Virus record (IMG/VR): IMGVR_UViG_3300045119_000178
Coordinates: 1 to 36,033 of that record
DNA: 36,033 nucleotides
Reading direction: 5' to 3' (one strand)
From: a virus
The position numbers and the translations under genes were made by a program. Below are positions 28,986 to 36,033 of this stretch, piece after piece; positions within the stretch are counted from its first letter, which is position 1, and each line of letters starts with the position of its first letter. The notes under the pieces are model-generated. The model was given only the letters and a program-made list of their open reading frames with translations, ran no database searches and had not been told where the DNA came from.

Positions 28986-31133
28986 ATGGATATGCGGCAG
29001 GATGCAAAGATTTTTGAAATGAAACTGTCGAAGCAACTCAATCAGTTCGCTATTGCGACCGGCCTGAAAGAGCCTCCGAGACGGCGCGGACTTGGCAAGA
29101 AAAACCCTGTACGGATCGCAGCTGAAAACCCAAACGGCGAGCGCGGTACTCTCGCTGTAAGTCCATCGACCTCGGCTGCGATCCGTCTTTCCAAGCGCGA
29201 TTACAAACAGGTCGTCGGGATTGGCGGAATCAACTCGGATTGGGCGCTTTCCTCGCTATCAGAAGACGCCGATGTTTGGCAAAACATCTTCGCCTTGCGC
29301 GCTCGGTCGCGCGACCTTTTTCGCACGGATGTTTATTTCAAGAAATATAAGGAAGAACTTTGGGCGAACGTGTTCGGGTCCGAAGGCATCACATGCCGGA
29401 TGCGGGTTAAAGAGCAGGAGGATCGAATCGTTTATGACAGCGCGGAGAAGAATTTTCGGCAAGGCTGTGCGAACCGAGAAGAACGAATAGCCAAATATCT
29501 CGAAAGAAAGTTTGCTAACAACGGTTTCTATCGGCAATCCGCGACTATCAAGGTTGGGGACCTTGATCTTTATGCTAACAAACTGATTGAAGATGCTTGG
29601 GCCCGATGGAAGCGCCGCGAGTTCTGCACGGTCACCGGTGCGCTCAGTTACAACGAGGTTTGCCAATTGAGACTGCTTTCGTGCGCGCGCGATGGCGATT
29701 ATTTCCTTCGCCACGTTCGATCGCCAGCAATTAACGAATACGGGTACTCACTCCAACTGATCAACTCGGAATGGTGCGATTTCACGCTGAACACTAAAAC
29801 AACGGACGGCAACGAAGTCAGAATGGGCATCGAGCGCGACAAGTGGGGCAAGCGCGTCGCATATTATTTCATTCGTAGAAGCCCAATGGATTGGCAGTTC
29901 GGGACTCCGGGATTAGCTGCGAGCGGGGCCGTCAAGACGTACGACCGGATTCCAGCCGAAGACGTTATCCACTATGCCAGATATGAGGACGGCGATTCCA
30001 CGCGACCCGCGCCATGGAGCGCAAGCGTCATTCAGAAATCGCGGCATCTCGACAAATATGAAGAGGCGGAAGTAGTGGCCGCGCGCGTGTCCGCGTGCAA
30101 GCTAGGTTTTTTCACGTCGAACCAAGTTCCCGAAGGTGGTGAAATCATGGGCGACCGTCCAGACCCGACACAGGAAGCGACAATGGACGCTGAACCCGGT
30201 TCATTCACCGGCCTGAAATGGGGAATTGATTTCAAGGAATGGAACCCTGAGCATCCAAACGGGAATTTCGATCTATTCAGGAAAGGGATGTTGCGCGCAT
30301 GGTGCGCCGGTATGCCAGGAGCTAATTACAACATCATCGCCAACGACCTCGAAGGCGTAAACTACTCCAGCGGTCGCCTCGGAATGTTGGATGAACGGGA
30401 GCTGTGGAAACTGATCCAGAAATTCGACATTGAAATCGCGGAGCGTCCGATATTCGAGGAATGGCTTTATATGAGCCTTTTGACCGGCGCAATCCCGTTG
30501 CCGCTCGCCAAGTTCGACAAATTCAATAAGCCAGTTTTCAGAGGAAGGCGCTGGGCATGGGTCGATCCGCAGAAGGAAGTTCAAGCCAATGCGTTGCAGG
30601 TAGTGAACAATTTCACAAGTAGGACTAGGGTAATCGAAGACAGCGATGTTGACGCGGATTTCGAACAAATCGTTTTTGAATTGGCGGAAGAAAAAATGCT
30701 ACTCGAAGAACTCGGATTAGACGTTGTTCCGGTGGTTGGCAAGGTGCCGCCCACCAAACCAGCACAGGACACAGCAGATGACGCGCCCCCGCCTGCCGTA
30801 CCTGCATCTAAGGAAATGACGCTACGCCAAACGCTAGAATTGATAAAAGCCACGACGCCGCAACCTTCCGCGCCGTCGATCAATGTGCACGTGCCAGAAA
30901 TCAATGTTCCTGCCCCGGTGGTGAACATCGCGGAACTCAAAGTTCCCGAACAAAAAGCGCCGGTTGTGCATGTTGCTGCGGCGAAGGTAGTCATGCCGCC
31001 GATGCCGGAGATCAAACCGCCGGACGTGGTCGTGAACGTGAAGAACGAGATCAAGATTCCTAAGACGAAGAAAATTACGATTGCGCGGGACGACGAAGGC
31101 AAACTCAGCGGGTTAGACGTAGAGAAGGAATAG
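28986..31133 (+). CDS. Portal protein (lambda GpB-like) with C-terminal extension, 715 aa
   Basis: The middle region contains ARDGDYFLRHV, IPAEDVIHYARYEDGDSTRP and GVNYSSGRLGMLDER, the conserved features of lambda-type portals that form the dodecameric DNA entry ring. Lambda GpB is about 533 aa. Here the last ~130 residues are a Pro/Val-rich beta-repeat (INVHVPEINVPAPVVNIAEL and KVVMPPMPEIKPPDVVVNV) of unknown role, with a basic end. The start at 28986 is chosen; ATG codons downstream at 28992 and 29022 are possible. Confidence 0.85.
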   Translation: MDMRQDAKIFEMKLSKQLNQFAIATGLKEPPRRRGLGKKNPVRIAAENPNGERGTLAVSPSTSAAIRLSKRDYKQVVGIGGINSDWALSSLSEDADVWQNIFALRARSRDLFRTDVYFKKYKEELWANVFGSEGITCRMRVKEQEDRIVYDSAEKNFRQGCANREERIAKYLERKFANNGFYRQSATIKVGDLDLYANKLIEDAWARWKRREFCTVTGALSYNEVCQLRLLSCARDGDYFLRHVRSPAINEYGYSLQLINSEWCDFTLNTKTTDGNEVRMGIERDKWGKRVAYYFIRRSPMDWQFGTPGLAASGAVKTYDRIPAEDVIHYARYEDGDSTRPAPWSASVIQKSRHLDKYEEAEVVAARVSACKLGFFTSNQVPEGGEIMGDRPDPTQEATMDAEPGSFTGLKWGIDFKEWNPEHPNGNFDLFRKGMLRAWCAGMPGANYNIIANDLEGVNYSSGRLGMLDERELWKLIQKFDIEIAERPIFEEWLYMSLLTGAIPLPLAKFDKFNKPVFRGRRWAWVDPQKEVQANALQVVNNFTSRTRVIEDSDVDADFEQIVFELAEEKMLLEELGLDVVPVVGKVPPTKPAQDTADDAPPPAVPASKEMTLRQTLELIKATTPQPSAPSINVHVPEINVPAPVVNIAELKVPEQKAPVVHVAAAKVVMPPMPEIKPPDVVVNVKNEIKIPKTKKITIARDDEGKLSGLDVEKE

Positions 31134-31134
31134 G

Positions 31135-31767
31135 ATGGCCGACAACTACATCCAGGTTGCGGCAGACGGGTCCGGGAAGAAGATGCAGACCTATCTGAAC
31201 ACGATAGGGGCATCCGACGTTCACGCTGAAGCCGTAGTCTTGGTCGATAGCACTGGATCGCCTTTGGGAAGTACGTCCGGTGCGTTGAACGTTTATCTCG
31301 GAAGCATCAATTCGACAATTTCGGGGACGATCACCGCTAATCAGGGCGGGGCATGGAACATTGCGGCGGTGACTTCCATTACAAATCCCGTTACCGTTCA
31401 GCAGACAAATGCATCCAATTTTCTCGCAACTGTTTCGGGCAGCGTCACCGCAAATGCGGGAACGAATCTAAATACGAGTAACATTTCAGTAAAAGTCTTT
31501 CAAGGGGCCGCGTTCATTGCAGGAGGACAGATAACGATAGGCAATGTTGCGACCACCATCGCTGGATCGCGCCCGACTCGACGCTCGGTGACCATTCGCA
31601 ATCAGGATTCAGTAAATTCAGGTTTCGTAGGACCGGCAAACGTGAATATTTCCAACGGAATTCTGCTGTCGGCGCTTGATTCGATCTCAATCGATTTCGT
31701 AGGAATCATTCAGGGAATCACTGCCGGAAACAACGTCACCTTTGGATATTTAGAGAGCTACGATTAA
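31135..31767 (+). CDS. Fibre-like virion protein, 210 aa
   Basis: Ser/Thr/Asn/Val/Gly-rich beta pattern (GTITANQGGAWNIAAVTSIT, then a region with ATVSGSVTANAGTNLNTSN). ANQGG and NPVTV repeats are common in phage head or tail fibre proteins. The last third (TRRSVTIRNQDSVNSGFVG) is a beta domain seen in fibre-associated proteins. It begins one base after the portal stop, an unusual position for a fibre, so it may decorate the head. Confidence 0.6.
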   Translation: MADNYIQVAADGSGKKMQTYLNTIGASDVHAEAVVLVDSTGSPLGSTSGALNVYLGSINSTISGTITANQGGAWNIAAVTSITNPVTVQQTNASNFLATVSGSVTANAGTNLNTSNISVKVFQGAAFIAGGQITIGNVATTIAGSRPTRRSVTIRNQDSVNSGFVGPANVNISNGILLSALDSISIDFVGIIQGITAGNNVTFGYLESYD

Positions 31768-31772
31768 ACAAA

Positions 31773-33098
31773 ATGCCTTCGCCAATTCAGCGCGGAACAG
31801 CAGCAGCAGGCACATTGACGGGAACGACGCTGGCTTCCGGAGTTACAGCTTCGTCGCTGACAAGTTTTGGAAGTTCGCCAACACTGATCGGCAATCCGGT
31901 GGCCCCAACGCAAGCGTCCAGTGACAATAGCACTCGCCTTGCCACTACTGCATACGTCACTACTGGAATTGCGAATGCTATTGCCGGGGTTAATCCCGCC
32001 GTAGCGGTTCAAGCTGCGACCACGGCAGCGGGAGACACAAGCGGGTTTACCTATAGTAACGGCGTTTCGGGAATCGGAGCCACATTGACCGGTCCGACAG
32101 CAAATGTCGCTGTCACGGTTGACGGATATACGTTCACTGCTCTAGGACAACGCTTGCTAGTCAAAAATGACACGCAGAGTCCATCCGGCGCGTTCAACGG
32201 AGTCTATTATGTCACGACACTTCAAGCGCCAGCCATAAAACCAATTCTTACTCGCGCGTTGGATTACGACATGCCCAGCGACATCAATAACACTGGCGCA
32301 ATTCCCGTTGTAAATGGAACGGTAAACACCAACACGTCTTGGCTTCTAACTTCGTCAGTTGCAACCGTTGGAACCGATCCACTGACGTATGTGCAGTTTT
32401 CGATAAATCCATCAACGATACTTTATTCTGGCGGTCCGCTTGGCACACCTTCTAGCGGCACTGCTACTAATCTTGGAGGAACGGCAGCTAGTCTGACGGC
32501 TGGAAACGCAACTAAATGGACGACAGGCCGCACTGTTTCGATTACCGGAGACGTGACTTATACGAGCGGAAGCCTGGACGGAAGCGGAAACGTTACTGGC
32601 GCGGGCACGGTAGCCAATGTGCCAGCAGCGGCAACGCACGGAACCGATCTAACAGCAGTCCCAACCGATACTGGCGGTTGGAATACATACGTGGTCACCG
32701 GAAGTAATTACACTAACGCCACCAACGGATTTACCGACATTGTTGTTACGGGGACACTATCCAATTCTACTCTCTACGAGTTCGAGTTCGTAGGGCAGGC
32801 TCAGTGTAGCGGCAGTGGCGGGTTAGCGTTTGCGTTCCACGGCGCTGGAACGGGAACCGCCGCGACGGGATCGGTAGCCGCTCAGTACGGAACTACACCG
32901 ATGGGAACAACTGGGCCGGATGGATCGTGGGGAACTGTCGGGACGGGAACAACTAAAAATGCTACTTTCGCTCACGGATTTGCAACGACTACCAGCACCG
33001 GAATGGCGACACTTTCAATTCAGGGCAAATCCATTACGAATACGCAAACTACGACCGTTTTCATTGGCAGCGTATTGAGAGTTAGGAGAGCAAGCTAA
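31773..33098 (+). CDS. Tail-fibre-like adhesin, 441 aa
   Basis: The sequence ASSDNSTRLATTAYVTTG matches the DNSTxVATTAFV motif of phage tail fibre N-terminal segments. Later TGRTVSITGDVTYTSGSLDG and SGNVTGAG match the repeated fibre motif ITGDVTGS. The C-terminus is beta-rich (SVLRVRRAS at the end). It likely binds a host surface structure. Its stop overlaps the next start, and four more fibre-region genes follow. Confidence 0.7.
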   Translation: MPSPIQRGTAAAGTLTGTTLASGVTASSLTSFGSSPTLIGNPVAPTQASSDNSTRLATTAYVTTGIANAIAGVNPAVAVQAATTAAGDTSGFTYSNGVSGIGATLTGPTANVAVTVDGYTFTALGQRLLVKNDTQSPSGAFNGVYYVTTLQAPAIKPILTRALDYDMPSDINNTGAIPVVNGTVNTNTSWLLTSSVATVGTDPLTYVQFSINPSTILYSGGPLGTPSSGTATNLGGTAASLTAGNATKWTTGRTVSITGDVTYTSGSLDGSGNVTGAGTVANVPAAATHGTDLTAVPTDTGGWNTYVVTGSNYTNATNGFTDIVVTGTLSNSTLYEFEFVGQAQCSGSGGLAFAFHGAGTGTAATGSVAAQYGTTPMGTTGPDGSWGTVGTGTTKNATFAHGFATTTSTGMATLSIQGKSITNTQTTTVFIGSVLRVRRAS

Positions 33099-33499
33099 TG
33101 AGCGTCCAGAGTATTAACCGCAATGAATATATTCTCCAAGGCGGCACAGTCGATGCAACAGCAAAGATTATTACATTTGACCAAGCAGCTGTCGGCACTA
33201 CAAATCAAATCGCTGTGCCAGCCGCCTCTGGAATGGCGTTTACGGCTGAAATAGTGGGCTTGTCCGGTGCGACAGTATTTCGCCAACGCATTAAAGGCAC
33301 AATCAAGACGACCGGCGGGACGACTGCGCTAGTGGGCAGCAACATTGTGACTGACAAATGGGCGGATGCGGGCGCAAGCACATGGAGTGCCACTGCGACA
33401 GCAGATAATATCAGAAAGGCGCTCGCGATTACGGTCACTGGTCAAGCTACAACCACAATCGGATGGTTTGCGCTTATTACTACTATCGAGGTTTCATAA
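33098..33499 (+). CDS. Fibre-region structural protein, 133 aa
   Basis: ATG overlaps the previous stop by one base. The protein is beta-rich with KIITFDQAAVGTTNQIAVPA and GTIKTTGGTTALVGSNIV. This kind of sequence is seen in fibre tip or head-fibre proteins. No function beyond a virion role is supportable. Confidence 0.55.
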   Translation: MSVQSINRNEYILQGGTVDATAKIITFDQAAVGTTNQIAVPAASGMAFTAEIVGLSGATVFRQRIKGTIKTTGGTTALVGSNIVTDKWADAGASTWSATATADNIRKALAITVTGQATTTIGWFALITTIEVS

Positions 33500-33685
33500 A
33501 TGCTAATCGCGCTTCGATCTCTTTGGGAACCGTCCATCACGCCAACGCCAACATTGCCTAATCGACAAGGGCGCGTTTACAAAAGCCAATACCCGTATTT
33601 TAAGCCAAGAGAAAAACCGTATTGGGAAACCGGCGACCCGGATGAAGAAGAATTCCTGGCGATAATCGGAATAGATTTAGACTGA
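33500..33685 (+). CDS. Small hypothetical protein, 61 aa
   Basis: The ATG directly follows the previous stop. The product contains Pro/Tyr-rich segments (SQYPYFKPREKPYWETGDPD) and an acidic end. No family is recognised. It lies among fibre-like genes and its stop overlaps the next ATG by one base. Confidence 0.5.
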   Translation: MLIALRSLWEPSITPTPTLPNRQGRVYKSQYPYFKPREKPYWETGDPDEEEFLAIIGIDLD

Positions 33686-33939
33686 TGCAGCACGCAGTTC
33701 TTTTAACAGAAGACGGCGCACGACTTCTAACTGAAGACGGATTACATCATTTATTGATCGAACCGGTTTCGGTAGAGCTTGGATTTCCTCCGCGACCCAT
33801 AGGCATTGCTGTCATCTATAAAAAGGCAGATTTTTGGGAAGTCGATCTTGGGCAAGGTGCTGTGCGTTCAGAATATCCGCTGAGACTTGAGGAAATGGCG
33901 AAGAAATCCGGGGCTTCGCGCGTGGAATATGTGATATGA
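33685..33939 (+). CDS. Small protein with LLTEDG repeats, 84 aa
   Basis: Two tandem repeats (LLTEDGARLLTEDGLHHLL) start the protein; LTEDG repeats occur in phage tail proteins. The rest has WEVDLGQGAVRSEYPLRLEE. No named family. ATGA overlap with the next gene supports translation. Confidence 0.55.
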   Translation: MQHAVLLTEDGARLLTEDGLHHLLIEPVSVELGFPPRPIGIAVIYKKADFWEVDLGQGAVRSEYPLRLEEMAKKSGASRVEYVI

Positions 33940-34778
33940 CCGACGAAAAGATTTCGCAGTTGCCGATCGCAACTTCGGTGGCTTCGCCTGATGTAGTGCC
34001 AATTGTTCAGGGCGGTGTGACGAAGCAAGCTGATGTTTTTCTTATTGCCAAGCAATATGCAGACGTTGTGCTTGATCCTGTGCAACTGACCACCGCTCCA
34101 TTTGTAGATACGGGATTTACCGGCCCAGGGATAAAAGTAATTGACGCGCCGGGAGAGGGATTGTCCGTTTGGCCTATATATTTTGATTTCTGTCCCGCTC
34201 CAGGAGAAGCTTGGGCAGGCGGAGATAGCAATAGGAGCCTTCCGGTAACGTTTTGCTACAGAGATGTGCCGATCGGTACGAACGAAGGTACTAAATGGGA
34301 AGCGAACGATTCAGGTTCGTTAGCAGATAAAGCTGATCCGCTTTATCCATTTTACAGCCCGAGAAGGTTCTTGGCACAAGATATAAACCGGGACTTCGTT
34401 GTAAATGATCCAAGTGTTGTTGTGAATGCGCCGTTAGTTATGTTCGTGCCTTCTGCTAATTATTTTGATTTAGGTATCGGTTCAAGATCACTACGAATTC
34501 GCATTACTTACGAGATCATTCCTATAACGCAGCTAGTTTCATTCGACTATAGCTTTTTCCGTATCTCAGCTACAAATCAAGGCACGAAAACATTCACGGT
34601 TGCCGACCCATACGAACAAGCTATTGCTTCGCTTGGAGCGACATTTACTGTGGTAGGATCGACCGGCAACAATGGAACTTACACAAAAGTCTCTGCCACG
34701 TTTATTGCGGATCACACTGACATTGTGGTGAGCGAGGCGATTCCAAACGCGACCGCTGACGGATGGGTGAAGAATTGA
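33936..34778 (+). CDS. Fibre or adhesin protein with KISQLP N-terminus, 280 aa
   Basis: The N-terminus DEKISQLPIATSVASPDVVP matches the KISELPxAT start found in phage tail fibre and spike proteins, where it may anchor the fibre. The C-terminal half is beta-rich. The ATG overlaps the previous stop. It is the last gene before the protease-capsid fusion, so fibre genes here sit in the head gene block. Confidence 0.65.
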   Translation: MTDEKISQLPIATSVASPDVVPIVQGGVTKQADVFLIAKQYADVVLDPVQLTTAPFVDTGFTGPGIKVIDAPGEGLSVWPIYFDFCPAPGEAWAGGDSNRSLPVTFCYRDVPIGTNEGTKWEANDSGSLADKADPLYPFYSPRRFLAQDINRDFVVNDPSVVVNAPLVMFVPSANYFDLGIGSRSLRIRITYEIIPITQLVSFDYSFFRISATNQGTKTFTVADPYEQAIASLGATFTVVGSTGNNGTYTKVSATFIADHTDIVVSEAIPNATADGWVKN

Positions 34779-34794
34779 CATTCCGGCTTGGAAT

Positions 34795-36033
34795 GTGAGC
34801 AAGATTAAGATTCCGGCGGCGCTCTTTCGCTCGGCTGAATTTGAACGTGCCTCGATCGATATAGAGCAAAAGACTGCAACGCTTTCCGTCTCTTCCGATC
34901 AACCTTACGAGCGATATTTCGGGACTGAAATCCTGAGTCACAAGGATGGCGCAGTTCGTTTGAACCGTCTGAATCGCGCGGGGGCGCTCCTATTCAATCA
35001 CGACCGGAACGCGCACATCGGGCGGGTCGTTTCAGCCGGGGTGGACGGCAGCAAGCTCAACGTCACTGTGAAATTTGGCAATTCGCCGTTGGCCAAGGAA
35101 AAGTTTCAAGACATTCACGACGGCATTCTTCAGGAAGCTTCCATTGGTTACGAGATTCACAAGATGGAGGAGGACAAGGATCAAAAGTCGTTCACGGCTA
35201 TTGATTGGGAGCCGCATGAAGTTTCGATGGTGACGGTTCCTGCTGATCCGTCTGTTGGAATGGGGCGCGATCTTTTGACCAAGGAACTCGAAATCAAAGA
35301 CCGCCAAGTTGACAACAAATCAAAAACGAACATGAGCGAACCAATCATAGTGAACGAACCCGCGCCCGAAGCCGTGAAGGCGGCTGAAGAAAATGCGGTC
35401 AAAGAATTTCAGAAACGTTGCAAGCGAATCGACGACCATGTCTCGGCTATCAAAAACGCCAAATGGCGCGAAACCGCTGCGGAGATCGCCGCCAAGCACA
35501 AGCAAGAGAAAGCGGATTTCGAGGCCTTCCGTGCTGAGTGCAACAATTCTTTCGATCCGGCCAAACACATTGAGACGCCGAATACCAGCACCGGAATGGG
35601 CAAAGGCGACCGGAAACGGTTCTCCGTTCGCAAGCTGATCCTGGAAGCCTTCGTTCACGGAAGGCTCACCGGATTGGAAAAGGAAGCCTGCGAACATGCG
35701 CGTGAACAGCTTCGCGCGGCGGGGGATAACGTTCTTGATACGCGGGAAGGATTCACGCTCCCGGAGGACATGGCTTTGTCCAATTTCGCGGAAGATCACG
35801 ATTTGGATTCTCGCGGGATGAATCGAGTCCTTGAAGAAGTCCGCCAATTGAAACAAGCACAAACGCGCGGTTTGCAGGCCAGTGTTCAAAATCTCGGAGG
35901 TTATCTGATCGGCACTGATCTTCTGACCGGATCGCTGATCGAATATCTCCGCGTCAAAACGACCGTAGCAAACATGGGCATCCGTATGCTCGATGGCTTG
36001 GTCAACAACGTTGCAATCCCGCGCGTGACCGGA
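34795..36033 (+). CDS. Prohead protease-scaffold-capsid fusion, N-terminal part (continues at 1-802)
   Basis: GTG at 34795 starts a 637-aa gene that continues past the contig ends. Residues 1-165 are an HK97-type prohead serine protease: LLFNHDRNAHIG (His69), EASIGYEI (Ser116) and WEPHEVSMVTVPAD (Glu142) fit the catalytic set. Residues about 180-290 are a charged coiled coil like a scaffold or delta domain, starting at an in-frame Met180 (ATG 35332). The capsid domain follows. In most HK97-like phages protease and capsid are separate genes, so this is a natural fusion or uses the internal start to make free capsid. No stop exists between domains. Confidence 0.8.
   Translation, partial: MSKIKIPAALFRSAEFERASIDIEQKTATLSVSSDQPYERYFGTEILSHKDGAVRLNRLNRAGALLFNHDRNAHIGRVVSAGVDGSKLNVTVKFGNSPLAKEKFQDIHDGILQEASIGYEIHKMEEDKDQKSFTAIDWEPHEVSMVTVPADPSVGMGRDLLTKELEIKDRQVDNKSKTNMSEPIIVNEPAPEAVKAAEENAVKEFQKRCKRIDDHVSAIKNAKWRETAAEIAAKHKQEKADFEAFRAECNNSFDPAKHIETPNTSTGMGKGDRKRFSVRKLILEAFVHGRLTGLEKEACEHAREQLRAAGDNVLDTREGFTLPEDMALSNFAEDHDLDSRGMNRVLEEVRQLKQAQTRGLQASVQNLGGYLIGTDLLTGSLIEYLRVKTTVANMGIRMLDGLVNNVAIPRVTG
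35907..36033 (+). repeat. Terminal direct repeat, right copy (contig closure overlap)
   Basis: Identical to 1-127 and in the same capsid frame. Removing one copy gives the 35,906-bp circular map. Confidence 0.95.

Noticed and set aside
30581-31213. Leftward 210-aa Ser-rich frame
   Set aside because: Antisense of the Pro/Val-rich portal extension; its Ser/Thr runs are an artefact of the complementary strand.
1-36033. tRNA genes, CRISPR arrays, insertion sequences and integrase
   Set aside because: No cloverleaf T-loop motif, no regular repeat-spacer pattern, no transposase or tyrosine/serine recombinase motif was found by reading.

Overview
The window is the complete genome of a tailed, lambda-like bacteriophage (Caudoviricetes), probably a siphovirus. 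The first 127 bases are repeated exactly as the last 127, inside one reading frame. I read this as the overlap of a circular contig: the unique circle is 35,906 bp and the major capsid gene is cut by the arbitrary contig ends. The packaging ATPase (GpA type), portal (GpB type), gpW-like connector, frameshifted tail chaperone pair and tape measure all point to a lambda-like plan. The host cannot be assigned. Three lipoprotein signals suggest a Gram-negative-type envelope, and the GACC-type cysteine repeats at 13.8-14.5 kb give only a weak hint of a Planctomycetota- or Verrucomicrobiota-like host.

Read around the circle from 24.8 kb, one rightward late operon carries two early small genes (24811-25726), terminase small and large subunits (25829-28181), a gpW-like connector and portal (28355-31133), and a block of fibre or adhesin-like genes (31135-34778). 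Then comes a protease-scaffold-capsid fusion gene (34795 through the ends to 802) and small capsid-associated genes (807-1578). An intrinsic terminator follows, then a tightly coupled accessory island (1681-7662). After it come neck, tail, chaperone and tape-measure genes (7665-12796), tail-tip and cysteine-rich proteins (12798-14513), and a run of small membrane, lipoprotein and zinc-ribbon genes (14510-19295).

A leftward operon runs from a divergent promoter/operator region near 24.75 kb down to 19312. It holds a replication initiator-like protein, an ERF single-strand annealing protein, an HNH nuclease, a RusA-type resolvase that is broken or frameshifted, a PAPS-reductase-like enzyme and several zinc-ribbon mini-proteins. 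The two operons converge at about 19.3 kb. I found no integrase, repressor, DNA polymerase, tRNA or recognisable endolysin.

The most unusual part is the island at 1.7-7.7 kb, placed between capsid and neck genes. It encodes a GT9-like glycosyltransferase, two miniature halves of a thiamine-diphosphate E1 enzyme (beta-like and alpha-like, separated by a methyltransferase and an MDR dehydrogenase) and two more sugar-transferase-like proteins. Nearly every gene junction is a 4-base ATGA or GTGA overlap. It looks like a phage-encoded pathway that builds, methylates and transfers an unusual sugar or carbonyl-derived group. A repeated gene-end cassette (encoding ATVECKD-like C-termini plus the next gene's ribosome site) closes this island and recurs in the opposite-strand early operon, which suggests a gene-shuffling or coupling element.
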